Shown: piece after piece, positions 1 to 8,249 of the stretch
Layout: every line of letters starts with the position of its first letter
How positions within the stretch are numbered: the first letter of the stretch is position 1
NCBI RefSeq assembly: GCF_001667075.1
Contig: NZ_LZIL01000053.1
Span: 1-64,000, forward strand
Origin: Mycobacterium sp. 852014-52450_SCH5900713
Lineage (GTDB): Bacteria; Actinomycetota; Actinomycetes; Mycobacteriales; Mycobacteriaceae
Direction of reading: 5' to 3'
Length of the DNA stretch: 64,000 nucleotides
The notes under the pieces: model-generated
Databases searched by the model: none
The model's input: the letters and a program-made list of their open reading frames with translations, nothing else
What the model was told of the DNA's origin: nothing
Made by a program: the position numbers and the translations under genes

Positions 1-1
1 G

Positions 2-769
2 TGCTCCTCCGCGGCGGGGCCGGGAAGCCGTCTCCCTGGTGTCGGGCCACTGCGCTACTCCGACGGCGATTGGGTCTACATCCCGAGGGCGTGCCCCGCG
101 GGGCGCCCGGCCCCCGACAGCGAAACCACCCTGCTGATGGTCGAGGCCACCGACGAGTTCCGGGTGCCGCCGGCCGGGCCGCTGGGCCGCCACTTCCCGT
201 TCGACCCGTCGCAGATGACCATCCCCGACCCTGCACCCATCGAGGACGACGGCAGGGACGAGTACGAGGTCCGGCTCATCCATGAAGGTGGCCCCACAAC
301 GCTGTTCTACCAACACAATCCGCTCGACATCGAAGGCTGGCGCGGCGACAACTTCCCGTTCACGTTCAACATCGCCGACTACAACGTGGTCACCTCCGAC
401 AGCGTCCACCTGCCGCCGACGGTCCATCTGTTCATGCAGGCCACCGGCGTCTACGTGATGAATTTCCTGCCGAAACCCGCCGAAGGCGTCGCCGGCACCG
501 AGCGCACCCCGTGGTATCACCGCAATGTCGACTATGACGAGATCGCCTTCTTCCACGGCGGCTCGCTCTACGGCATCCCGATGCCCCCCGGCCTGATTTC
601 CCATGCGCCGCAAGGCGTCCACCACGGCGCACCGGAGAAGGCGCGGGAACGGGCGCGCCGCAAGTTCGATGATTACTCCCGCGTCGATTGGCAAGTGATC
701 GCCGTCGATACCCGCCGACGCCTGACCCCCTCGCCCGAGGTGCTGGCCCACGACCTAGGACAACACTGA
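2..769 (+). CDS. Homogentisate 1,2-dioxygenase-like protein, C-terminal part
   Basis: The gene runs in from the left edge, so its start is missing; 255 codons are visible in a family usually about 380-440 residues long. The reading frame is open from base 2. Homogentisate dioxygenases are cupin-fold Fe(II) ring-cleaving enzymes. The visible part has the GDWVYIPR strand (the GDYVxIPRG element), then the metal region WYHRN-VDYDE and a late HHGAPEKA, which fit the family His/Glu/His iron triad although the acidic residue falls one position later than in the human enzyme. An alpha/beta hydrolase follows 2 nt after the stop codon, so it belongs to the downstream catabolic operon. The true substrate may not be homogentisate. 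Confidence 0.75.
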   Translation, partial: CSSAAGPGSRLPGVGPLRYSDGDWVYIPRACPAGRPAPDSETTLLMVEATDEFRVPPAGPLGRHFPFDPSQMTIPDPAPIEDDGRDEYEVRLIHEGGPTTLFYQHNPLDIEGWRGDNFPFTFNIADYNVVTSDSVHLPPTVHLFMQATGVYVMNFLPKPAEGVAGTERTPWYHRNVDYDEIAFFHGGSLYGIPMPPGLISHAPQGVHHGAPEKARERARRKFDDYSRVDWQVIAVDTRRRLTPSPEVLAHDLGQH

Positions 770-771
770 CC

Positions 772-1953
772 ATGACGACCCGCCACGAATACGAGCGAAT
801 CCCCTATCTCGTTGCTTTCCAGAACAATTCCGCTGTCCGCGACGTCTACGGCGGCCTGGCCGAGATCACGGTGCTGGAGAGCTACCTGCTCAGGCCGGTG
901 GACAAGCCGTCGGACACCGTGCTGGTGTTCATGCACCCGATCGGCGGCGGGGCCTACCTGCCGATGATCAACGCACTGGCCCGGGCAGGCCATCACGTCA
1001 TCTACTGCAACAGCCGGTTCCGCGGCACCGATTCCGCGCTGCTGATGGAGAAGGTGGTCGAGGATCTCGGCGAGTGCATCAAGGACGCCAAGAAGCGGCT
1101 GGGTTACGAGAAGGTGGTGCTGGCCGGCTGGAGCGGCGGCGGCTCGCTGTCGATGTTCTACCAGCAGCAGGCCCAGCACCCGACCATCACCTCGAGCCCG
1201 TCGGGCGACGGCCCCGACCTGACCGCCCTGGACCTGATCCCCGCCGACGGCATCATGCTGCTGGCGGCGCACATCAGCCGGCACGGCACGCTGACCGAAT
1301 GGCTCGACGCCTCGATCCTCGACGAATCCGACCCCACCAAACGCGATCCCGAGCTCGACCTGTACAACCCGGATAACCCGAACCAGCCGCCATACAGCCA
1401 AGAATTCCTGGCCCGCTACCGCAATGCACAGATCGAACGCAACCGCCGCATCACCGCGTGGGTCAAGGGCAAGCTCGCCGAACTGAAGGCCGCCGGACGT
1501 CCCGACGAGGAGTTCTGTTTCGTAGTGCACGGCACCATGGCCGACCCGCGCTGGCTGGACCCGACCGTCGATCCCAACGAACGCACCCCGGGAACCTGTT
1601 ACCTGGGGGATCCTCAGGTGGTGAACATGAGCCCGGTCGGGCTGGCCCGCTTCTCGACGTTGCGCGGCTGGCTCTCGCAATGGAGTTACGACGACGCCCG
1701 CGGCGACGGGGTGGCCTGCGGCGCCGACATCGCCGTCCCTGCGTTGGTGATCGGCAACCTGGCCGACGACGCCTGCACGCCCAGCCACACGCGGCGGCTC
1801 TTCAACGCGATCGGGCATCATGACAAAGAGATGCACGAAATCCCCGGCGCCACCCACTATTACGCGGGCCTCGATCAGCGCGACAAGCTGCGCGCGGCCG
1901 TCGACATCGCGACCGACTGGCTGGTCCGCCACGACTTCGCGGGGGCGCAGTGA
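772..1953 (+). CDS. Alpha/beta hydrolase
   Basis: A 393-residue protein of the alpha/beta-hydrolase fold. The nucleophile elbow GWSGGGS puts Ser at residue 121; a plausible acid is Asp332/333 in NLADDACTP and the base is His362 in GATHYY, completing a catalytic triad in the right order. No signal peptide is visible, so it is probably cytoplasmic. The ATG lies 2 nt after the dioxygenase-like gene and the stop overlaps the GTG of the CoA-transferase by 4 nt, so translation is coupled. By context it may hydrolyse an ester, lactone or ring-fission product in the same pathway; the substrate cannot be read from the sequence. Confidence 0.85.
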   Translation: MTTRHEYERIPYLVAFQNNSAVRDVYGGLAEITVLESYLLRPVDKPSDTVLVFMHPIGGGAYLPMINALARAGHHVIYCNSRFRGTDSALLMEKVVEDLGECIKDAKKRLGYEKVVLAGWSGGGSLSMFYQQQAQHPTITSSPSGDGPDLTALDLIPADGIMLLAAHISRHGTLTEWLDASILDESDPTKRDPELDLYNPDNPNQPPYSQEFLARYRNAQIERNRRITAWVKGKLAELKAAGRPDEEFCFVVHGTMADPRWLDPTVDPNERTPGTCYLGDPQVVNMSPVGLARFSTLRGWLSQWSYDDARGDGVACGADIAVPALVIGNLADDACTPSHTRRLFNAIGHHDKEMHEIPGATHYYAGLDQRDKLRAAVDIATDWLVRHDFAGAQ

Positions 1954-3155
1954 CACCCACCGGACCGCTGGAGGGGGTCCGGGTGCTCGAGCTGGGCACG
2001 CTGATCGCGGGCCCCTTCGCCGGACGGCTGCTGGGCGACATGGGCGCCGACGTCATCAAGGTGGAACCCCCCGGCGCCCCGGACCCGTTGCGCACCTGGG
2101 GCCAGGCCGAGCTCGACGGGCAGCACGTCTTCTGGACGGTGCACGCGCGCAACAAGAGAGCGATCACCCTCGACCTGCGCCGGCCACGTGGCCGTGAACT
2201 GTTCTGCGACCTCGTCGAGAAGTCCGACATCATCGTGGAGAACTTCCGCCCGGGGACGCTCGAAAAATGGGAGCTGGGTTACGACGTGCTGAGCGCCCGC
2301 AACCCGGGAATCATCCTGGTTCGGGTGTCGGGCTACGGCCAGACCGGCCCCGACGCCCACAAGGCCGGGTATGCCTCGGTGGCCGAGGCGGCCAGCGGGC
2401 TGCGCCATCTCAACGGCTTCCCCGGCGGGCCGCCGCCCAGGCTGGCGCTATCGCTGGGCGACACCCTGGCCGGCATGTTCGGCGCCCAGGGAGCGATGGC
2501 GGCGCTGTACCGTCGCAGCATTACCGGGCGCGGCCAGGTGGTGGACGTCGCACTGACCGAATCCTGTTTGGCCGTACAGGAATCCACCATCCCCGACTAC
2601 GACGTCGGCGGCGTGGTGCGCGGGCCGTCGGGCACCCGGCTCGAGGGCATCGCGCCGTCCAACATCTACCGCAGCGCCGACGGCTCGTGGGTGGTGATCG
2701 CCGCCAACCAGGACACCGTCTTCGCCCGGCTGTGCAAGGCGATGGGGCGCCCGGAGCTGGCCATCGACGACCGGTTCGCTACGCACCGCGCGCGCGGCCG
2801 CAATCAGGATGAACTCGACGAGATCATCGGCGCGTGGGCCACGGACCGCCAGCCGGGCGACATCATCGAAACCCTCAGCGCCGCAGGGGTGATAGCCGGG
2901 CCGATCAACACGGTCGCGGAGGTGGTCGACGACCCGCAACTGCGGGCCCGCGGCATGCTGGTCGAACACTTCGATGAAAGGCTCGGGCGGGACGTTCTGG
3001 GGCCGGGCATCGTGCCGGTGCTGTCGGAATCGCCGGGCCGCGTGCGCAACGCCGGGCCCGCCCGTCCGGGCCAGCACAACGACGACGTCTACATCGGGCT
3101 GCTGGGCAAGACCGCGGCGGAACTCGAAGAGTTACGGGCCGAGGAGGTGCTGTGA
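1950..3155 (+). CDS. Family III CoA-transferase (CaiB/BaiF type)
   Basis: A 401-residue protein opening with LEGVRVLELGTLIAGPFAG and GDMGADVIKVEPP, the hallmark N-terminus of family III CoA-transferases (formyl-CoA and carnitinyl-CoA transferase group). The catalytic-aspartate region is represented by GQVVDVALTES. These enzymes move CoA from one acyl-CoA to a free carboxylic acid, here probably activating the pathway substrate in the cytoplasm. The GTG start overlaps the upstream stop as GTGA, and the stop overlaps the next GTG the same way. Donor and acceptor are unknown. The neighbouring lyase suggests a 3-hydroxy-3-methylglutaryl-like or related branched acyl-CoA. Confidence 0.9.
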   Translation: MTPTGPLEGVRVLELGTLIAGPFAGRLLGDMGADVIKVEPPGAPDPLRTWGQAELDGQHVFWTVHARNKRAITLDLRRPRGRELFCDLVEKSDIIVENFRPGTLEKWELGYDVLSARNPGIILVRVSGYGQTGPDAHKAGYASVAEAASGLRHLNGFPGGPPPRLALSLGDTLAGMFGAQGAMAALYRRSITGRGQVVDVALTESCLAVQESTIPDYDVGGVVRGPSGTRLEGIAPSNIYRSADGSWVVIAANQDTVFARLCKAMGRPELAIDDRFATHRARGRNQDELDEIIGAWATDRQPGDIIETLSAAGVIAGPINTVAEVVDDPQLRARGMLVEHFDERLGRDVLGPGIVPVLSESPGRVRNAGPARPGQHNDDVYIGLLGKTAAELEELRAEEVL

Positions 3156-4048
3156 ACGCACACGTGGTCATCCGCGAGGTCGCGCTGCGCGACGGCCTGC
3201 AGATCGAAACGCCGATTCCGTTGTCGGCCAAGCTCGAACTGCTGGCCGCGGTCGCCGCGACCGGGGTCCGCGAGGTGGAGGCCACGGCGTTCGTCTCGCC
3301 GTCGAAAGTGCCGTCGATGGCCGACGCCGCCGAGCTCGCCGCCCACCTGCACGACTACCCCGACATCGAGTTCTCCGCCCTGGTGGCCAGCCCGAACGGC
3401 GCCAAGCGCGCCGTCGCGGCGGGGCTGCGCTCGATCGAGTACGTGGTCGCCGCCGACGACACGTTCAGTCAGGCCAACGTCGGGCGGACCAGCGCCGAGG
3501 CCACCAAGACGATCGACGAGATCGTCGCCATCGCGCACGGCGCTGACGTCACCGTCGAGGTTGTCATCGCCACCGCGTGGGACTCGCCATTCGAGGGACC
3601 TACCCCGCCCGAGCGCGTGCTCGACATCGCCGCGGCCGCGCGCGACCGGGGCGCCGACCGCCTTTCCATCGCCGACACGATCGGCACCACCACCCCGGGG
3701 CGCGTGAGTTCGCTTATCGCGCAACTGCGTCCGGTGATCGGCGACCTGCCGCTGGGCGGGCATTTCCACAACACCCGCGGCTCGGGGCTGGCCAGCGCCT
3801 ACGCCGCGGTCAGCTCCGGGGTGACCCGGCTCGACTCCTCCGTCGGCGGGCTGGGCGGCTGCCCGTTCGCCCCGGGTGCCACCGGCAACATCGCCACCGA
3901 GGATCTGGTGTACCTGCTGCGCGACAGCGGCATCGACGTCGACGTCGACCTGCAGGCCGCCATCGCCGCGGCGGACGTCGCCAAATCCGTTGTCGGCCAC
4001 GATCTGCCGAGCGCCCTGCTGCGCGCCGGCGACCGGATGCGGACCTGA
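3152..4048 (+). CDS. Hydroxymethylglutaryl-CoA lyase family protein
   Basis: A 298-residue TIM-barrel lyase of the HMGL-like family. It keeps REVALRDGLQ (catalytic Arg and metal Asp), the HxH metal pair in GGHFHNTRGSG, and the family signature GGLGGCPFAPGATGN followed by ATEDL, including the active-site Cys in GGCP. HMG-CoA lyase splits HMG-CoA into acetyl-CoA and acetoacetate at the end of leucine degradation. The usual partners (methylcrotonyl-CoA carboxylase subunits) are not adjacent, so it may act on a related tertiary 3-hydroxyacyl-CoA made by this operon. GTG start, 4 nt overlap with the CoA-transferase; the stop overlaps the regulator's ATG by 1 nt. Confidence 0.9.
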   Translation: MNAHVVIREVALRDGLQIETPIPLSAKLELLAAVAATGVREVEATAFVSPSKVPSMADAAELAAHLHDYPDIEFSALVASPNGAKRAVAAGLRSIEYVVAADDTFSQANVGRTSAEATKTIDEIVAIAHGADVTVEVVIATAWDSPFEGPTPPERVLDIAAAARDRGADRLSIADTIGTTTPGRVSSLIAQLRPVIGDLPLGGHFHNTRGSGLASAYAAVSSGVTRLDSSVGGLGGCPFAPGATGNIATEDLVYLLRDSGIDVDVDLQAAIAAADVAKSVVGHDLPSALLRAGDRMRT

Positions 4049-4662
4049 TGCCCGCACCGGAAGCGCGCACCGCCAAGGGCCGCCAGACCAGGCAGGCCAT
4101 CGAGCTGGCCGCCCGAAAGCTGTTCGCCGAGCGCGGCTTTCACGGGACCACGCTGGCCGACATCACGTCGGCTGCCGGCAAGTCGCCCGCGGTGTTCTAC
4201 CGGTACTTCGCCGACAAGGAAGACCTGCTCGCCGCCCTCGCGGAGTCCTTCCTGCACGATGTCGTGACGCCGTCGGGTTTGAGTCTCGAGTTACCGGACT
4301 CTCCGGAGGACGACGCCTTCTTCACCTCCGTGGTCACCGGGTACTGGAACATGTTCAAACAAAACATCGGCATCATGATCGCCGTGGCCCAGCTGGCCGC
4401 CACCCAGCGGCGCTTCGCGGCCGTCCAGAACGAATTCCGCCGCTTCGGCATGGACATCGTCGCCGCCTCCGTTCGCCGCGCCCAGGAGCAGGGCTACGGA
4501 ACCGAGCTCGACCCGCAACACACCGCGGCGGCCATCGCGCTGCTGTTCGAGAACTTCACCACCGTCTTCGTCGGTCCCTCCAACCTGGGCATCAAAATCA
4601 GCGACGAGGACGCCATCGCCACCCTGTCGACGATCTGGAAGAAAACCCTCTACGGCGCTTGA
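4048..4662 (+). CDS. TetR-family transcriptional regulator
   Basis: A 204-residue regulator. Residues about 10-60 form the TetR helix-turn-helix (LFAERGFHGTTLADITSAAG followed by VFYRYFADKEDLL); the rest is an all-helical ligand-binding domain. It is inside the operon, overlapping the lyase stop by one base (TGATG) and followed after 21 nt by the acyl-CoA dehydrogenase with its own strong ribosome site. It probably represses the catabolic genes and responds to an acyl-CoA or pathway acid. Being co-transcribed with its targets would give autoregulation. The operator is probably before the first gene, outside the window. Confidence 0.88.
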   Translation: MPAPEARTAKGRQTRQAIELAARKLFAERGFHGTTLADITSAAGKSPAVFYRYFADKEDLLAALAESFLHDVVTPSGLSLELPDSPEDDAFFTSVVTGYWNMFKQNIGIMIAVAQLAATQRRFAAVQNEFRRFGMDIVAASVRRAQEQGYGTELDPQHTAAAIALLFENFTTVFVGPSNLGIKISDEDAIATLSTIWKKTLYGA

Positions 4663-4683
4663 GCCTTTTCGAAGGAGAAAACT

Positions 4684-5928
4684 GTGGATTTCACACTCCC
4701 CGAACACCTTCCGGGTCTGCTCGCGCAGATGGACGAATTCATCGAGGCGGAGATCAAACCGCTGGAGCGTGACCACATCCAGTACTTCGACAAGCGCCGC
4801 GAACATGCCCGCACCGACTGGGACAACGACGGCATCCCGACGCGCGAATGGGAGGATCTGCTCGCGGAGATGCGCAGGCGGGCCGACCAGGCGGGCTGGC
4901 TGCGGTACGGGCTGCCGGCGTCGCTGGGCGGCCGGGACGGCACCAACGTCGACATGGCGGTCATCCGGGAGCACCTGGCGCACAAGGGCCTCGGCCTGCA
5001 CAACGACCTGCAGAACGAATCCTCGATCGTCGGCAACTTCCCGCAGGTGATCATGATGGAGCGCTTCGGCACCGACGAGCAGCGACGGCTCTGGTCCGAA
5101 GCGCTGATCACCGGGGAACGCTCGATGGCGTTCGGGCTGACCGAGCCCCAGCACGGCTCGGACGCGACGTGGCTGGAGACGCGCGCGCAGCCCGACGGCT
5201 CGGAACCTGGAGGGTGGGTGATCAACGGCGCCAAGCGATTCAACACCGGGGTCCACCGCGCGACCCACGACCTGGTGTTCGCGCGCACCTCCGGAGAGCC
5301 CGGGCAGGCGCGGGGCATCACGGCGTTCCTGGTGCCGACGGATGCGCCCGGGTTCACCGTCCCCTACTACTGGTGGACGTTCAACATGCCGACCGACCAC
5401 GGCGAAGTTCAGTTGACCGACGTCCGCGTCCCCGCCGACGCGGTGCTCGGTGAGGTGGACCGCGGCCTGGAGGTCGCGCAGACGTTCCTGCACGAGAACA
5501 GGATTCGGCAGGCGGCCAGCAGCCTGGGCGCGGCCCAGTACTGCATCGACCGCGCCGCCGAATACGCCGGCAAACGGACCGTCTTCGGCAAGCCGCTGTC
5601 GGTCAACCAGGCGGTGCAATGGCCGCTGGCCGAATTGCAAACCGAAGCGCAGATGGTGCGGCTGCTGGTGGCCTATGCCGCCTGGCATCTGGACCGGGAC
5701 CACCACATGGAGGTCTCGGACAAGGTGTCGATGGCCAACTACCGCGCCAACCGACTCGTCTGCGACGCCGCCGACCGGGCCATGCAGATCTTCGGTGGCC
5801 TCGGCTACAGCCGGCACGAGCCGTTCGAGCACATCTACCGCCACCACCGTCGCTACCGGATCACCGAGGGAGCCGAGGAGATCCAGATTCGCCGGGTGGC
5901 GCAGCGGCTGTTTAAGTTTGGCAAGTGA
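4684..5928 (+). CDS. Acyl-CoA dehydrogenase (LvaC/ACAD11-like by context)
   Basis: A 414-residue flavoprotein of the acyl-CoA dehydrogenase family. The FAD/substrate strand FGLTEPQHGSDATWLETRA and the C-terminal RITEGAEEIQIRR with a catalytic-type Glu near residue 395 are present. The GTG start has the site GAAGGAGA 4-12 nt upstream. The next two genes encode a phosphotransferase and a DUF6285 protein. The same trio occurs as LvaC, LvaA and LvaB in Pseudomonas levulinate catabolism, and an APH-like domain is fused to an ACAD domain in animal ACAD10/ACAD11. In those systems the ACAD rearranges a 4-phosphoacyl-CoA to the 3-hydroxyacyl-CoA. That role here is inference; ordinary alpha,beta-dehydrogenation remains possible. 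Confidence 0.9.
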   Translation: MDFTLPEHLPGLLAQMDEFIEAEIKPLERDHIQYFDKRREHARTDWDNDGIPTREWEDLLAEMRRRADQAGWLRYGLPASLGGRDGTNVDMAVIREHLAHKGLGLHNDLQNESSIVGNFPQVIMMERFGTDEQRRLWSEALITGERSMAFGLTEPQHGSDATWLETRAQPDGSEPGGWVINGAKRFNTGVHRATHDLVFARTSGEPGQARGITAFLVPTDAPGFTVPYYWWTFNMPTDHGEVQLTDVRVPADAVLGEVDRGLEVAQTFLHENRIRQAASSLGAAQYCIDRAAEYAGKRTVFGKPLSVNQAVQWPLAELQTEAQMVRLLVAYAAWHLDRDHHMEVSDKVSMANYRANRLVCDAADRAMQIFGGLGYSRHEPFEHIYRHHRRYRITEGAEEIQIRRVAQRLFKFGK

Positions 5929-6911
5929 CATCGACCGAGGAGTTGGCCCCCCAGATCGCCGCGGCGCTGGCGCCGGTCCTCGGTGCCGATGTCGCGATTG
6001 AGAACCTGCGCGTGCTGACCGGGGGCGCCAGCCGCTCCACGTGGGCGTTCAACGCGGTCGCCGGGGAGCGACGCCACGCGCTGATCCTGCGCACCGGCGC
6101 GCCCGACGACGTCCACGCCGGCATGGAGCTGGAGGCACGCGCCCAGGCCGCCGCCGCGGCGGCGGGCGCACCGGTCCCCCACGTCCTCATCGCCGACGAT
6201 TCGGTTGCCGCACTGGGCAATCCGTTTCTGATCTGCGACGAGATCGCGGGCGAGACCATCGTCCGGCGCATTCAGCGTCAGCTCGACGCCGCGGGCGGGC
6301 AGGCGGCCCGCGGGCAGCTGCTGCGGCAATGCGCGCAGGCCCTGGCCGCCATCCACCGCGCCGACCCGAACATTCCCGGCCTAACCCGCGAGGACCCGCT
6401 CACGCAGTGGCGTGAGCGGCTCGACGCCATGGGTGACACCACGGCCACCTTCGAATGGGCGTTTCGCTGGCTGGGCGCCAACCGGCCCGAGCCGTCGGCG
6501 GACGTCCTCGTGCACGGGGATTACCGCATGGGCAACCTCATCGTCGACGGGTCCCGCCTCGCCGCCGTCCTCGACTGGGAGCTGGTACACCGCGGCGACC
6601 CGTACGACGACCTGGCCTGGTTCTGCATCCGCGCCTGGCGCTTCGGCGCCCCGGCCAACCTCGGCGCCGGCGGGCTCGGCAGCATCGAAAGCTTCCTGCA
6701 CGCCTACGAGCAGGCCGGCGGGACTAGCGTCGACCGGGTGGCGTTTCACTGGTGGCTGGTGCTGGCCACGCTGCGCTGGGGCGTCATCTGCCGCTACCAG
6801 GCGGAGCGGCATTTGAGCGGGCAGTTCCGCTCGGTGGAGCTGGCCACGATCGGCCGCCGCGTGTGCGAGACCGAGTGGGACCTGCTCGACCTGCTCGAAG
6901 GGGCGGCCTGA
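5925..6911 (+). CDS. APH-family phosphotransferase (LvaA-like)
   Basis: A 328-residue kinase-fold protein. The catalytic loop VHGDYRMGN gives His197, Asp199 and Asn204, and the metal-binding DWE starts at Asp217, so it should be active. It is annotated by family as an aminoglycoside phosphotransferase. Its place between an acyl-CoA dehydrogenase (4 nt GTGA overlap) and a DUF6285 protein (1 nt overlap) argues instead for phosphorylating the hydroxyl of a 4-hydroxyacyl-CoA, as LvaA does with LvaB. There is no sign of a resistance cassette. Confidence is high for the fold and moderate for the substrate. Confidence 0.88.
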   Translation: MTSTEELAPQIAAALAPVLGADVAIENLRVLTGGASRSTWAFNAVAGERRHALILRTGAPDDVHAGMELEARAQAAAAAAGAPVPHVLIADDSVAALGNPFLICDEIAGETIVRRIQRQLDAAGGQAARGQLLRQCAQALAAIHRADPNIPGLTREDPLTQWRERLDAMGDTTATFEWAFRWLGANRPEPSADVLVHGDYRMGNLIVDGSRLAAVLDWELVHRGDPYDDLAWFCIRAWRFGAPANLGAGGLGSIESFLHAYEQAGGTSVDRVAFHWWLVLATLRWGVICRYQAERHLSGQFRSVELATIGRRVCETEWDLLDLLEGAA

Positions 6912-7249
6912 TGATCGGCGCATACGGGCGCCCGCTCGCCGCCGAGCTGGTGGCCGCGGTGGCCGAATTCCTGGAGAACGACGTGCGGGCGGCGACCAGC
7001 GGGCAGGTCAACTTCCATGCGAGGGTGGCCGCCAACGCGCTGCGCATCGTGGAGCGCGAGCTGCTCGACGAGAGCGAGGCCGAATCCCGCGAAGCGCTGG
7101 CCGACCTCGGGTTCGCCGACGAGGAGGAGCTGGCCGCCGCGATTCGGGCCGGCGAGATGGACGGGCGGGCCCTGGAAGTCACCGCCTGCCTGCGCACGTT
7201 GGTGCGGCGCCGGGTGGCCGCCGCCCACCCCGGATATGCCAGCGAATAG
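6911..7249 (+). CDS. DUF6285 protein (LvaB-like kinase partner)
   Basis: A 112-residue mostly helical acidic protein without signal peptide. From memory of the family it is DUF6285, which repeatedly follows APH-like kinases. In Pseudomonas the comparable 12 kDa LvaB is needed with LvaA to phosphorylate 4-hydroxyacyl-CoA. The ATG shares one base with the kinase stop (TGATG), so the two should be made in fixed ratio. The composition (FLENDVRAATSGQVNFHARV, RIVERELLDESEAESREAL) suggests a helical bundle that docks on the kinase. No catalytic motif is visible. Confidence 0.75.
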   Translation: MIGAYGRPLAAELVAAVAEFLENDVRAATSGQVNFHARVAANALRIVERELLDESEAESREALADLGFADEEELAAAIRAGEMDGRALEVTACLRTLVRRRVAAAHPGYASE

Positions 7250-7259
7250 GAGCGAGATC

Positions 7260-7649
7260 ATGGCCGGTGCGAGCGCGGAAATCGTTGCCGACGCGGCAGA
7301 CCGCCTGTTCACGGCGATCGAAAAGGGTGACTTCGCGGCGGTTGACCGGATGTGGAGCGACGACATCGCGGTGTGGCGAGTCGGCGCGCGCCGCGATGAC
7401 GGCAAGGCCCGCGCGCTGCGGGTCATCAACTGGTTCATCACCGCGACCACCGAGCGCCATTACGAAATCCTGGACCGGCGATTCTTCGAGGGCGGCTTCG
7501 TTCAGCAGCACATCCTGCACGCCACCGGCCATGCCGGCCAATCGATCTCGATGCGGGTCTGCATCGTGATCAGGGTGGCCAGCGACGGCCGGCTGGACCG
7601 GATCGACGAGTACTTCGACCCCGCCGAGATCGCGCCGTTGATGGATTAG
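7260..7649 (+). CDS. SnoaL-like/NTF2-fold protein
   Basis: A 129-residue protein of the SnoaL/NTF2 cone fold: it opens with a helix (ADRLFTAIEKGDFAAVDRMW), followed by curved-sheet strands, and closes with the typical GRLDRIDEYFDPAEIAPL end. Such proteins act as small isomerases, dehydratases or binding proteins, and polar residues in the cone decide which. The ATG at 7260 has AGGAGCGA just upstream and follows the DUF6285 gene by 10 nt, so it is the last gene of the tight operon. Its reaction cannot be assigned; a hydratase or isomerase step on a CoA ester is one possibility. Confidence 0.8.
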   Translation: MAGASAEIVADAADRLFTAIEKGDFAAVDRMWSDDIAVWRVGARRDDGKARALRVINWFITATTERHYEILDRRFFEGGFVQQHILHATGHAGQSISMRVCIVIRVASDGRLDRIDEYFDPAEIAPLMD

Positions 7650-7682
7650 GCGTTAGATTCGCCACGAGAGATGGGGGTGACG

Positions 7683-8219
7683 ATGACGACTTTGGAATCG
7701 CTGCTGAACGATCCCGACCTGGCCGGCGTGTGGAACCTCGTCCCGGACCGCTCGGAGATCACCTTCAAGGTCGCAAACCTGTGGGGCCTGCTGAACGTCA
7801 AGGGCCGCTTCACCGAGTTCAGCGGCGACGGCCAACTGACGGCGAAGGGGGCGGTTTTCGGCCGCCTCGACATCCGCACCGCCTCCCTGGACACGGGGAT
7901 AGGCCGGCGCGACAAGCACCTGCGCTCGCCCGACTTCTTCGACGTCGAGCGCTTCGGTGAGATCAGCGTCGTCGTCACCGCGGTGCACCCGACCAAAGGC
8001 AAGGCCGCAGACCTCCGCGCGGCCTTCACCATCAAGGGCATCACCGCTCCGCTGCCCCTGTCCGCCACGATCACCGAGCTCGACGACGGCTCGATCCGGA
8101 TCGCCGGGGAAACCAAGGTGGATCGCACCCAGTTCGACCTGGGCTGGAACCGGCTCGGCATGATCGGCTCGAAGGCGAAGGCGGCGGCCGAAGCCGTCTT
8201 CGTGCGGGCTGCCCAGTGA
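7683..8219 (+). CDS. YceI-family protein
   Basis: A 178-residue protein of the YceI lipocalin-like family, an eight-stranded barrel that binds isoprenoid or amphipathic ligands. Typical blocks are WNLVPDRSEITFKV, LDIRTASLDTGIGRRDKHLR and FDVERFGEISVVV. There is no signal peptide, so this is the cytoplasmic type common in mycobacteria. ATG 7683 is preferred because GGGGG lies 5-10 nt upstream; ATG 7671 in the same frame would add four residues but has no spaced ribosome site. It is 33 nt beyond the operon's last stop and could be co-transcribed or separate. Confidence 0.85.
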   Translation: MTTLESLLNDPDLAGVWNLVPDRSEITFKVANLWGLLNVKGRFTEFSGDGQLTAKGAVFGRLDIRTASLDTGIGRRDKHLRSPDFFDVERFGEISVVVTAVHPTKGKAADLRAAFTIKGITAPLPLSATITELDDGSIRIAGETKVDRTQFDLGWNRLGMIGSKAKAAAEAVFVRAAQ

Positions 8220-8236
8220 AGCCGGTGCGACACCAG

Positions 8237-8249
8237 TAGCATCTGCACC
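8237..8249 (+). promoter_or_regulatory. Leaderless-type -10 element before the receiver gene
   Basis: TAGCAT at 8237-8242 fits the mycobacterial TANNNT -10 box. The GTG start at 8250 lies 7 nt after it, where transcription would begin. No ribosome site precedes the GTG, so a leaderless mRNA is likely. Confidence 0.5.

Noticed and set aside
4291..5931. A 546-codon minus-strand frame opposite the acyl-CoA dehydrogenase gene
   Set aside because: It is the codon-position shadow of a strongly supported gene and has no protein-like motif.
5925..6911. Aminoglycoside resistance gene
   Set aside because: The fold is right, but the coupling to ACAD and DUF6285 genes points to acyl-CoA metabolism; no mobile element or resistance context is present.
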